A DNA stretch of 64,000 nt from Patiria miniata (taxonomy: Eukaryota; Echinodermata; Asteroidea; Valvatida; Asterinidae): assembly GCF_015706575.1 (NCBI RefSeq), contig NW_024037069.1, positions 44,213,553-44,277,552 on the forward strand. Reading direction: 5' to 3'. Below are positions 1 to 9,588 of this stretch, piece by piece (position 1 is the stretch's first letter; every line of letters begins with the position of its first letter). The position numbers were made by a program, and so were the translations under genes. A model generated the notes under the pieces. The model saw nothing but the letters and a program-made list of their open reading frames with translations. It made no database searches and was not told the origin of the DNA.

Positions 1-418
1 GTACCAATCTTGCAAGTCAACGCGCTATTTGAATCATGCGCCTCTGAAGAAGGCCTTGCTAAGGCTGAAATATAAGGCCACTTTAATTTTTTACTGAATA
101 AACAAAACCCTACACAGTTTTTTTACTTTAAAGTTGTAAGCGTTACTAAAAAACTACATGAAAACAAAATTTGAGCAATATCGAAAGCCATGAAAGCACC
201 GAGAACGTTGTCGTCTGCAGATGAGTTAAATTGGTTGCCACGAAAGTAACGTGACCACAATTCGCGCAGACGCGCACGAATGGAAATCATCATTCAACAG
301 AGTTTCCATTGTGTCCTACTTCTGAAAACAGTGTGGATCAATGTTTTTTTAATCACTTAAGGATAACTTAAAGTGCAAAATCTTGGTCTGTGGTTTGATA
401 AACTAACTTTTATTTGCA
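1..418. other. non-coding flank, nothing recognised
   Basis: AT-rich sequence with no convincing open frame, inverted repeat or RNA motif. The recognisable retroelement frame begins only at about 419, so the upstream part of that element is absent. Confidence 0.5.
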
Positions 419-841
419 CGAGAAGCCATCGAGATCCACAAGCACAACACAGTTCCGCAAGACATCGGATTTCATCTCAACGACATCTGGCTCCCACTCC
501 TCCAGACCTGATGGGTCTCCTACACCCTAGGTCCTCTGCTATCACCTAAGACTAATGGGTCTCCTATTCCCTAGGTCATCCCTCTACTGAGACTACACAC
601 AGGATCATGATACAACCTTACCCTTCAGCGATTTCGCTTTTGCTATTTATTTTAAGTGTTTACTTTCTTAAAGTTTAGGCACTCTCCTGAAGATGGTCAG
701 AGCACGTCGAATTTATACCTCTGGTTCTTTTCAGAACCATTCTTTTTCAGTTTTTGGTTGAAAAATTATTCCCACATGGTGTTTCCGCAAACCTTTCATT
801 CATTAGTATAGTATCTCCACCATGCAAAGCCTCAAATCTTG
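419..841 (+). mobile_element. 3' fragment of a Penelope-like retroelement with histone-type stem-loop in its tail
   Basis: A 30-codon frame from 419 ending at a stop at 509-511 reads REAIEIHKHN, then a V-P-Q-D-I-G-F-H-L-N-D-I-W series. This is the pattern of the extreme C-terminus of Penelope-like polyproteins, after the GIY-YIG endonuclease. The tail that follows contains a hairpin at 723-738 and ends in a stretch (about 787-840) that recurs at 46741-46798. Only the end of the element is present, as expected from incomplete reverse transcription. The family call rests on a short peptide, so another retroelement type is possible. The tail as a repeat is firmer, because it occurs twice in the window. 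Confidence 0.5.
723..738 (+). promoter_or_regulatory. histone-mRNA-type 3' stem-loop
   Basis: GGTTCTTTTCAGAACC forms a perfect 6-bp stem (GGTTCT/AGAACC) closing a UUUC tetraloop. This fits the stem-loop that ends replication-dependent histone mRNAs and is bound by SLBP. No histone coding sequence is nearby; it lies about 210 bp after the retroelement stop. A near-copy sits in the related tail at 46699-46714. Whether it directs 3' processing of element transcripts is inference. Confidence 0.55.
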
Positions 842-882
842 ACGTGACGTCATTAGTACAAAGCCTTATTGACATTGGTGCG

Positions 883-1674
883 CGGTCCTACTAAAGCGCG
901 TCAACAAGCGTCAACAAGTTTTAGTAGTCGTTAAGTGCGCGTCAACAAATTTTTTATAGGCTTTTGAACAATAAAAACAGCTTTATATGGTAGAAAAAGC
1001 AATAATGAACATCTTCTGCATATCAATTAAAGTTAAAATTACTTAAAAAGTGGTTTTCCAGCGCGAAATCTACGACGGGTTTTTCGGTTTAGTATTGGCC
1101 GCCGTCTTGTTTGAGATCTACATACTACGCATGCGTGGAGTGTACCATTCACACATAGGGGTTTCTTTATACTATACGCTTTGCGAAACCTCGTTTGGTT
1201 TTTGCATTGGGATTTTTTGGCAGACATTGTGAACCGTGTCAGTCGGCATATTTTTCAAATAATTAGCCAAGTACCGTGACCAAGTTTTGCATAATTTATA
1301 ATTGAAAAAAAAAAAATAGTTTTCCTAATTTCTTAATAAACGAGGTATCGCTAAGCGTATCGCGTATAAAGAAACCCCTATGCGTGAATGGTACACTCCA
1401 CGCATGCGTAGTATGTAGATCTCAAACAAGATGGCGGCCAATACTAAACCGAAAAACTCGTCGTAGATTTCGCGCTGGAAATCCACTTTTTAAGTAATTT
1501 TAACTTCAATTGATATGCAGAAGATGTTCATTATTGCTTTTTCTACCATTATAAAGCTGTTTTTATTGTTCAAAGGCCTATACAAAATTTGTTGACGCGC
1601 ACTTTACGACTACTAAAACTTGTTGACGCTTGTTGACGCTTGTTGACGCTTGTTGACGCGCTTTAGTAGGACCC
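883..1674. mobile_element. foldback element, ~310-bp inverted arms, 8-bp target duplication
   Basis: The arms 883-1196 and about 1337-1674 are near-perfect reverse complements around a ~140-bp unpaired centre. Both ends are bordered by TTGGTGCG (875-882 and 1675-1682), a clear 8-bp target duplication. The outer arms carry short tandem units GCGTCAACAA: two on the left and four in inverse form at 1619-1660 on the right. Long arms with subterminal tandem repeats resemble Foldback or MULE-type elements; the 8-bp duplication also fits hAT or Merlin. Open frames inside the arms are mirror images of each other and not genes. Confidence 0.85.
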
Positions 1675-1780
1675 TTGGTGCGTGTTGCATGCAAAAAGAT
1701 ACGAGCCCAGAAAGTTGGTTTCGCGAATTATATTTTGATGTATAAACGGGCAGCGCACCGCGAATTTTGTGGGGCACTGC

Positions 1781-2623
1781 CACTGACTGCAGTGTAGACC
1801 CGTGAACGTGGCGTTGTATACAACGCCACGTTCTTGTTTCATTTCGAACCTGGCGAAATCGATCCGACATACATAATTCCGTATGGGTGTTGAGTACTCA
1901 CCTAGAAATCTAAATTTGCCCGTCCGATTGTTTCGGTTGTGTAATTTCGACGAAATTTGCCCATCAGTAAAGACCCATACGAACGTGTAGAAATTAGATT
2001 TTAACCCGACCCTGACAAATAACCCCGGACGCGTCTGAGTCGCTTGGACAGATTGACGGCTGTTTCATGTCGCAACCCCGAAAAAAAAACCCCGCAGACG
2101 ATTGGCTGCTCGGCTCATCTCGTGTACATACAGTACGTGTGCGCACACACACGTACACGCGGGCGCACGTGCGACCGCGTGCAGTGCGGTGAGAGAGGAA
2201 AGGACTTGAAACGTGTCTAAAAGTAAAACGATGTCTGTTTTAGCTGCGACAGTAAACAGCCGTCGAATCATACGAAAATAAAACGCAATGCGCATGCGTC
2301 AGTTGGGAGAAAATGGCAGCTCGCAGTAGCGGACGGACGTCATGAACCGGGGCCAGAATGTTCCTCAATTTTCGTCAAATGCAAGTTTTGACGTACAAAT
2401 AGAATTCAAGACAGCTTCATATGTGAGTACTTATTACATGGGCAAAATAACGTCCAGTGTGTGTAACGGAGGGAGTCAGAAGGACACGTTCGCCAGGTTC
2501 GAAATGACATAAGAACGTGGCGTAGTTTACAAGCCACGTTCACGGGTCTAACTGCAGTGTAGACCCGTGAACGTGGCGTTGTAGTTTACAAGCCACGTTC
2601 ACGGGTCTAACTGCAGTGCAGTG
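1781..2623. mobile_element. non-autonomous DNA transposon with ~75-bp TIRs and a duplicated right terminus
   Basis: The left end (1781 to about 1858) and right end (about 2490-2623) are reverse complements. Both carry CTGCAGTG, then TAGACCCGTGAACGTGGC, then a segment ending TTCGAACCTGGCGAA. Each end also holds a local palindrome around AACGTGGC. On the right the terminal ~60 bp is present twice in tandem (about 2510-2562 and 2563-2620). The interior has no coding frame; the CpG-rich stretch at 2030-2340 is unassigned. No flanking duplication could be fixed. Confidence 0.75.
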
Positions 2624-3039
2624 TCAATTAGTGTACGCTACGATATTCGTTAGCATTGGTCATGTTGGCATGTTGGTTAGTCCGAAATTTGGGCACGTCA
2701 CTCATGGCTGTCATGCTGTGGTTCTACACCAAAACTTTGTACGCTGACTCATCAGTTAGAATCGATATACCATTTTCTCATGAGACGACTTTCTCAGGAG
2801 TCCTCCAAAACTTAGACTGCCGTCATAAATGGAACACACAAGAACTTTGCCTTACCATTTCCACACATTGTCACCTGGTCACTGGCACTTCCACAAGTTC
2901 ACGAATTGTACTAGTCTTGCTTCAAGGCCAGGATGGGCGTCCTTGTTTGCTGTATTTTCTATTCTCGCCTTCAATCTCCGCATGAGGGCGCTATTGCCAA
3001 CGAACGAGAAAAAGTGACTTTTCATTCGGCCTACTACTT
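2624..3039. other. non-coding spacer, nothing recognised
   Basis: Unique-looking sequence between two repeat blocks. It has a 109-codon open frame at 2656-2985 with no family resemblance and no coding character beyond its length. Confidence 0.4.
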
Positions 3040-3340
3040 TTGGCCGTGCACACAAAGATAGCAAAAATAGAAAGTATGATATGACTCGCTCTCGGCCAAT
3101 CATGACACAGAATCTGTGGGTGAGGTGTTATAATATACAAATATTGAATGCTTCGAGTGGTGTAGTAAAACTAGCCTCCCTCGGTGATCCATGGACATTC
3201 TATTTTTCCCGAGGCAAAGCCGAGGGAAAATAGAATGCTCCATGGATCACCGAGGGAGGCGTGACGTTTTACTTGTACCACGAGATAAAGCATTCAATAT
3301 TTGTTTTATAACACTTCACCCACAGATTCTGCTTGGTTTT
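3040..3340. mobile_element. hairpin MITE with ~110-bp arms
   Basis: About 3105-3215 and 3217-3331 are mutual reverse complements, folding around position 3216. The shared blocks are the ATCTGTGGGTGA end, a stretch about ATTGAATGC, and CTCCCTCGGTGATCCATGG. The leftmost ~95 bp (about 3040-3133) recurs as a direct copy at 3977-4077. The element's right side is cut by the TTAA-ended element that begins at 3348. Confidence 0.75.
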
Positions 3341-3347
3341 AATATTT

Positions 3348-3870
3348 TTAAAGGGAATATACAACATTTGCAAACATCGAAAAATAAAACTACCAAGTTT
3401 TTGCGAAATACCTTAATAGGATGTTGGTAAATGACAGCCTAAAGCATCCTGTAAAATTATGGCACCTGGTATACTGTCATTTTCAAGAAAAGTGGTATTT
3501 TTGTATCAATTTCCAACGCTGATCGGCCGATCAGCGTTGGAAACAACTGGCTTTTTTTCAAATACTAGCCCCAATTGACCATTGCACTTGTTTGCAATCG
3601 ATTACAAACCTATAAACGGGTACGAGCCAGCTAGACTGGTTCCCTGACCTTACAATTCCCCCAAAGTATGTAAACTGCTCTGTTTCTTCTTATATGGAGT
3701 CAGGGAACCAGACTATAGGAAAATTATCGTTTTTCTTGGTTTTTATAGCATTTTCGAACCCAAAACCTCCAAAAAGTTAGTGTAACTATATTTGCTTTAT
3801 ATTTCCAACCCCCCAATTCCATCCATTTCTGAAAATTACAGCAAAAGCAAATGATGTATATTCCCTTTAA
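3348..3870 (+). mobile_element. TTAA-ended 523-bp MITE, copy 1
   Basis: It begins TTAAAGGGAATATACAACAT and ends in the reverse complement, with only one mismatch over about 24 bp. TTAA at each end is the expected target duplication for piggyBac-type transposition, although the TIR does not start with the usual CCC, so the superfamily is unsure. Inside are a 34-bp perfect palindrome (3510-3543) and a second inverted pair, GACTGGTTCCCTGAC with GTCAGGGAACCAGAC (about 3635-3715). The same element occurs at 19611-20135 and, more diverged, at 61262-61784. It carries no coding frame. Confidence 0.85.
3510..3543. repeat. 34-bp perfect palindrome at the centre of the MITE
   Basis: The core is CGCTGATCGGCCGATCAGCG. 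It is conserved in copy 2 at 19773-19806. In copy 3 (61415-61438) it is changed on both arms together, to CTGGTCGGCCGACCAG, so pairing is kept. Confidence 0.9.
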
Positions 3871-3976
3871 TTATTTAATTCTGAACACAATTAAAATAAA
3901 ATTCAATTTCAATACAAAATTGGTGGGAAATGTACTTTGGTTGCTGTATAGTAAGTACTTTGGTTGCTGCGGGTAT

Positions 3977-4077
3977 AGTACTTTTGGCCGTGCACTGATA
4001 TATAGCAAAAATAGAAAGTACCATGTGACTCGCTCTCGGCCAATCAAGACACAGAATCTGTGGGTGAGGTGTTATAA
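3977..4077 (+). repeat. partial direct copy of the left part of the 3040 hairpin element
   Basis: It shares TTTTGGCCGTGCAC, AGCAAAAATAGAAAGTA, GACTCGCTCTCGGCCAATCA and AGAATCTGTGGGTGAGGTG with 3040-3133 in the same order. Similarity stops at the palindromic part, so it is a fragment. Confidence 0.8.
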
Positions 4078-6093
4078 TTAAGTTTTAGGCTTACCGGGCC
4101 TACGCAGCTGCGCTAGCGCGAATAGACTTTGTTGTGCATTTTTGTGAGTGTTTTGTCAAATCGTGTGCACACGATTTGAATGACGTGCTTAATTGGGTGT
4201 GGACCAGGCCGCGGCCCTACCCGACCTTCGTCTCCGCCATGCCAGCGCCACTTGACCCAAATCCACGACAAAACTGTATTGAATCACAACGACTGTTGAT
4301 CAAGACTAGTCTTCGCGAACAATAGGTCGAAGGTCACAAGTATTCACTGGTAACCGTACTGCACTTAACGTTGAGATTGTTTGTAATCACAAACCAGCGT
4401 AAATTGTGTAAAATAATTTCGTGTGTTTGCTTAATTCTGGCGCATCACGCGTGACGTACGTTCATCATCATGTGAGTGAGTTAGTCTGTCATAATATTTG
4501 GCGTTTTCAAGACATTGTTCGATTCAGACTTTGATAGATTTTGAGTTGCGATTAACATATTTCCCACAGAGAATGACAATCAAACTTATAGACTGAGAAG
4601 TTATCTGGTAAGTTCATGTTATCAATGGTTATTATTTTGTAAGACTAAGACCTACTGACAAAATAAAATTTACAAAAAAACTTACAATTTAAATAGTTTG
4701 AGCATGTTGAGTAACTAACTAGTGACAATGAATGAATGACGTAGGGAAAAATGTTGCAACCTGACGCCACTTTAGCGGTTGTGTACAAAGTCTATGGAGA
4801 GTCAAGAACATTTTCTAAGCACTTCCTAACAAAATGGGAAATGTTTGTCAAGTCCCAGATTCATATCTTATCATCAATTTTGCAATGACTGACTTTCATT
4901 GAGATGATTATGATTTATTGGTTATGATTAATATGGAAAAAAAGAGGCGTATATAAATAATATATATATTTTATATATAAATAAATATAGGCCTATATAA
5001 AAGAGGCGTATAAAAAATCCGGCGTGGGGTTCGGGGCCCGCTTAAGGGCCCCAAAAAATGTTGCATTCTAGACGCTCTGTGGTGCAATGTGAGGCATATA
5101 AGGTCACTTTCTTCTTACTTTTTTGGGCAGTATATGTGAATAAAATATTGATATAAATTATTGAAGTTTTTTTCAAAAAATCCTACATAGGCCCCTATTT
5201 ATTTGTGAAAATGTAGGCCTACCACCAGGAAGTCGAGCACTTTTTTGATTTTTTTTACAACCCTGGAAAATTTGGTATGAATTGGAAAGAGAATCACACG
5301 ACAAAATCACTAACGTTTAAATTAGTTTCATATGAGCTTGCATTCTGGAGATATAATAGTTAAAATAAAAAAAATTCAATGAAATTGAAAACATTCTGAA
5401 ATGTTTAGTGTCAAAATATTATTATTATTTTAACACCTCTAAATTTTTCGAATCCATCAAAATGTTTAATCAGCTTTTTATCACTCGTTACAGAAAAGTT
5501 ATGATTTTTTCCCCTTGTAACACTAACACCGCGCCGCACGATTGTACGACATATATCTGACTCTGGGCCCACACCGCAATGCGACCACACAGCCCGCCGT
5601 AACACACGGGTAAAATACAGCTCCATTCACGGTACACACAACGCGGCAACACAAAACATGCACGTGTATGCGTAATCATGCTCCGAAAATCATGTGAACT
5701 TTTTTTACTGCTTGTTGCACGCAGTGTTGTAAATTTTTCAATGCCCTTCAAAAAGATTTCCTCGATATCGACATACCCGTCCCTCTATAAAATATTTTGG
5801 TTCATTTGTCATTTACACCCGGGATTAAATGAAGTGGTTGAGAAGGTTTATTCAGACAGCATACATGATTTACAATGAACATTGGAGTGTCATTCAAAAT
5901 ATTGCCTTTGTTTGCTTTTATTATAGTTTTAAGTGTGATAGCCTATAGGTTCAACCTTGGCCGGATTGAAAAATAAAGCCGTGGTTTTTTTTTCGATTTG
6001 TATATGTCAGGTCACTGTAGTCAGTTACCAGTCATTTGTAGCAGTTTTATTTATTTTCTATTTGATATTTACAGCTATTTGTTTGAATTTCAG
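4078..6093 (+). promoter_or_regulatory. upstream region of the BRI3 gene, start site not resolved
   Basis: This stretch should hold the promoter and any 5' exon of the gene at 6147. Two CpG-bearing patches stand out, at about 4085-4460 and 5520-5660. A perfect 24-bp palindrome lies at 4156-4179. A good acceptor (TTTCCCACAG, ending 4569) followed by a donor (CTG then GTAAGT at 4608) could frame a tiny 38-bp 5' UTR exon. The stretch at 4920-5000 is AT-rich with TA runs. No transcription start can be chosen without RNA data. Confidence 0.3.
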
Positions 6094-6146
6094 GTGTATA
6101 AAAACACTTTTTTCACTACCAAAGAAGCAAGACCAGTATTCCTAGA
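6094..6146 (+). other. probable spliced 5' UTR segment of BRI3
   Basis: A good acceptor (TTTGAATTTCAG, ending 6093) precedes this segment. In the frame of the start codon a TAA lies at 6099-6101, inside the proposed exon. That makes 6147 the first usable ATG and means at least one upstream non-coding exon exists if the acceptor is used. Confidence 0.5.
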
Positions 6147-7122
6147 ATGTCGGACCCTTTCAAGGGAGAGCAGCCACCAGCTTACACTCCTGCCCCACAG
6201 GGGTATGGGGCCCAGCCGGCCCCTCAGGCATACCCAGGGGTGCAGGGTTATCAAGGTAATTACATGGACTTGAAGGCCAAAGACCTGTCCCCATATCTTT
6301 ATATGAGGGCAGGCAATGTTGTCAAAGCCTGTAAATTGTATCGATTTGCCATGCGATCTAATGGTGAGTATTCCTTACTATAGTCTGATGTGTTTACATG
6401 GAATGCATAATCATCTGTACTGTGCTGTTAATATGTAAATTAAGTTGAATTTGTTTCAATAGTCACTAGGATAATGATGTGCAGACCGTTTTCTGACCAT
6501 GCTGGTTATCGTTGCTAGGAATGTGGACAAGTTATTTCGTAACAATTTAAACAATGCACAAGGCAAATGCTGCCAGTTATGGTGATAAATGATGGTATAC
6601 ATCAGAGAGTAATACCAGAAAAATTGTTCAGTCAAAATAAAGTGACCCTCTCTATTTTGAGTTGTCACAAGCAGAATGCAACAAGAATCCAAAATGTGAT
6701 TGAGCACATCCTTTTATTTGTTCAGATTAATGTTGGGAATGGTCTGAAATTGTCTGACTTGTGACTGTATATTTCACCCTTTGTATGATAACTACAATGT
6801 ATGGTTCCCGGTGTACATGTGTGGTATGTCGCAATCTTATTCTCATTATTGCTCTACAGGTTATCAAACCGGTGCACCGCCAGGCTACCAGCAGGTCACC
6901 GGTGCCCCGCCAGCCGGCTACATCCCGGCCCAGCCTATCCGAGTGACGTCCACCAACGTGGTGGTGGTCGGTGGCTGCCCGGCATGCCGCATTGGCATCT
7001 TGGAAGATGACTTCACCCTTCTTGGCGTGTGCTGTGCTATCTTGTTCTTCCCTCTGGGCATCTTGTGTTGTCTCGCTATGAGGCAGAGGCGATGCCCGAA
7101 TTGTGGAGCTGTCTTTGGCTGA
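6147..7122 (+). CDS. BRI3: BRI3 (brain protein I3), two coding exons
   Basis: The coding exons are 6147-6255 and 6860-7122. The 604-bp intron has a CAAG-GTAATT donor and a GCTCTACAG acceptor and splits codon 37 in phase 1. The 123-residue product matches the human family length of about 125. The N-terminal half is proline-, glycine- and tyrosine-rich with a PPAY motif at residues 10-13, as in human BRI3. The C-terminal half is the diagnostic domain: VVVVGGCPACRIGILED at 70-86, a hydrophobic membrane segment at about 88-110, then RRCPNCGAVFG to the end. The two CxxC pairs (76/79 and 115/118) flank the membrane segment. BRI3 is a small lysosomal/endomembrane protein whose biochemical role is not settled. 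Both halves are intact with no frame breaks. No operon-like neighbour is seen. Confidence 0.93.
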
Positions 7123-7890
7123 TCTCCGTCTCCCAGACCGGTAACCCATCCTCAAGAATCATGACCCAAGATTATTTTAGAGGCTGTTTTCTGACAGCTT
7201 GATATATATTGGCTTAGAAGTGGCCAGGAGAAATTAAAATCACATCATTTTAGTTTGATGGAAGTGCTGTAGTCTTTGTCCAAGTCCCTGCATGCAGTAA
7301 ATGGCAGAAAGGAGTCTTGATTTTTATAGGAGTAAAATATTCAAGAAAAATTAGATACAATCCTTTATTCTGTTATGACCTAGCTCCAGCCCAGACTTGA
7401 CCATGGACTCAAGCTTATACTTAAATTCTAATGGCTTCGGCTGAGGAGTTACATAATATCTGGAAAATGTTTGTAAAATCTTTCGGCAATGAACTTTATC
7501 AGCATTGTTTGCCCACTGATAACTTCATCAAGATTCTGGGGAAATAGATGTAGTTCACAAATGTGCAACTAGTACACGTACCTGATGCACTGGGCCTATT
7601 GCAAATTAAATTATTCAGAACTTATCACAGATATTTTGTGGGATCACTCCTTATGCTTGAAGTGACTGCATTTGTATGCCAGAGTCTAGGGTGAGGTCTG
7701 GGCTGCAACCAGCACTCAAGTTCAGACCAATTTTGACCCATTTTCTCCCCCTTTTGAAGTTTCCTGTTCCACTGAGCTTATTCATTGGGCCTTTGACAAT
7801 AGTTCAACTCCAGCACTGCTTGACCAGTTGCCTTTTTTTCTCTCTGAATTATTTTATTCATAAGATGGAATTTTGCGTCTGGGTGATGTA
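7123..7890 (+). other. probable BRI3 3' UTR and downstream spacer
   Basis: No coding frame follows the stop at 7120-7122. An ATTAAA hexamer at 7233-7238 is the nearest poly(A)-signal candidate, but the true cleavage site is not visible. The remainder is unique-looking non-coding sequence. Confidence 0.3.
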
Positions 7891-8149
7891 AATCAAATTA
7901 GGTTTTGCCCTTCACCGACGTATAAACACTGTATACTCAGTGTGTTACCTCCCGAGTGAAAGTTGGAAAAACTCACTCTGGTGGGACTCGAACCCACGAC
8001 CTCCTGCTTTGTAGTGCAGATGTCTTACCACTCGACCACCGAGCTAATGGGATCGGTTGGCTCCAAATTTTTTCCAACTGTCACTCGGGAGGTAACACAC
8101 TGAGTATACAGTGTTTATAGGTCGGTGAAGGGCAAAACCTAATTTGATT
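7891..8149. mobile_element. MITE with 86-bp TIRs enclosing a tRNA-like unit
   Basis: The arms 7891-7978 and 8064-8149 are almost perfect reverse complements. They share AATCAAATTAGG, CCCTTCACCGAC, ACACTGTATACTCAGTGTG and TTACCTCCCGAGTGA. The ~85-bp centre is a tRNA-related sequence on the minus strand. No TSD could be fixed, since the outermost bases belong to the TIR. The structure is a short DNA-transposon derivative that has captured, or been built around, a Pol III promoter. Confidence 0.85.
7974..8045 (-). ncRNA. tRNA-like unit with intact A and B boxes, not a canonical tRNA
   Basis: On the minus strand the A box TGGTCGAGTGG (8038-8028) and B box GGTTCGAGTCC (7994-7984) both fit Pol III consensus. 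They are 44 bp apart, as in a real tRNA. The T arm GTGGG/CCCAC is perfect. The anticodon stem is CTGC/GCAG but encloses an 8-base loop, and the acceptor stem has mispairs. It is therefore more likely a tRNA relic than a working tRNA gene. Pol III transcription of the enclosing MITE is possible but inferred. Confidence 0.6.
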
Positions 8150-9468
8150 CAGAATTATATTGTCTTTTCCAAGTCTTGATTTTTTTTTTTTATTATTATT
8201 ATCTGCACTTTTTTGGCTTATTTAGGCTTTTTCACACCATCAACACTCATAGAATGTCTTCTGCTTAGTCAGTTTCATTTGATCTTTTGAAAGGCAAAGT
8301 TTTGTCATTATTTTGGGTTAGGGATTTGTGTATTTATTATTTTAAAGCGCTCTTGCTGCCTCACCGGCTTCATAGAGGAATTATTTGTTTGATCAAATGA
8401 TCGATGGATGAACGCACCCACTTACCCACACACACTACGTCTTTGTAAACACCTTTAATCGTGGACTGCTATTGTCCCTCTTTTGTTTATACCTCAACTT
8501 TTAGGAAGACCTCCCATATGTTTTGTACACACACCTCAAAAGTGGACCTTCGGTCAATTGTGGACCCTATTGTCCTCAATTGTTCAAGGTCCACGATTTG
8601 TTTTTGTGTATACACACACATGTTTGTTTATGGTGTTAATCAAGGATTTCCGTTTGTTCCTCTTCATGGATCTTTTGTTCATACTAACTTTTTTGGCAAC
8701 TGCTCCCTTGATTTTACCCTGTCCTCAATTACACAAGGATGTTTCATATCTGTGTCCATATCACTTTACACCATAAATATGCGCCCCCTCACCCACAATA
8801 GCTTTATTAAAAGATTTTAAAAAGTGTGGCGATATATATCCTCAGTTACATATATTTTTAGTTATCCAGTTGGATTAGATTTATGGGGGGTTTTTTTCAA
8901 AGAAAAGTATTTTTAATTTATAGTATAATAGGGATGATTGTGTTTGTTTGTTTTCTAATAGAATTATGAGTAGCCACTATTAATATAACACGGACCAGCC
9001 AGTGCAAAATTTGACAGAGAACACCATGTGACCTCAATATCATGTGACCTTGCTACAACTTGCCATAAGTTGGCACGAGGTCCTTGTGATATATGATTCA
9101 GTTATTGTCGACTGCTGTAAAGTAAGATGACAGTTTTAACATCTGGGGTTTTTAATTCGAAAGTCAAGAAATACATGTACATGTAGATCAGATCACTGCA
9201 GTAACATGTTGATTACTCGAGCTTCCCTGCCAGACTTGAGACTGAGAGGCTGCAGTTCTCTGTTGGGAGCACGCAAGCCCAACACGCGCACCCTTCACAC
9301 GCATGCAAATATGTGCAATGTGGTGTTTATCAGATGTGTTAAAAGCAATGTAGTGTATACATATATGAGGTAATTTGTATGCAAAGCAGTGTATATGAAG
9401 TAAACAGTCAACGTGGCCGCTTTAGACCAATGAAATTACAGTATCCAAGACATGACGTAACAATTCTG
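8150..9468. other. non-coding, nothing recognised
   Basis: AT-rich spacer with a T run near 8180. An open frame at 8461-8820 lies in T/C-rich sequence with TGTGTATACACACACATG runs and shows no protein family. No hairpin element was found. Confidence 0.4.
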
Positions 9469-9588
9469 TAGACCTTATGCGTAACAGCCATCTGAGAGGA
9501 CACATTGAATGCATAAAAGGTTTAGTCATGCATATCCCAGCAATACAAAGGCATTGCCCTCTAAGATGGCTGCTACGCATAAGGTCTA
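9469..9588. mobile_element. 120-bp MITE (TAGACCTTATGCGTA family), copy 1
   Basis: It begins TAGACCTTATGCGTAACAGC and ends in the reverse complement GCTGCTACGCATAAGGTCTA. Terminal TA dinucleotides fit a mariner-type target. Inside, GCATTGCCCTC and AATGCATAAAAGG are shared with the copy at 29704-29844, which is in the opposite orientation. Confidence 0.75.

Noticed and set aside
1050-1232. Opposed open frames at 1039-1232
   Set aside because: They lie in the inverted arms of the foldback element and mirror sequence on the other arm.
7974-8045. Functional tRNA gene
   Set aside because: The A/B boxes and T arm are good, but the anticodon loop has 8 bases, the acceptor stem is mispaired and the unit sits inside a MITE.
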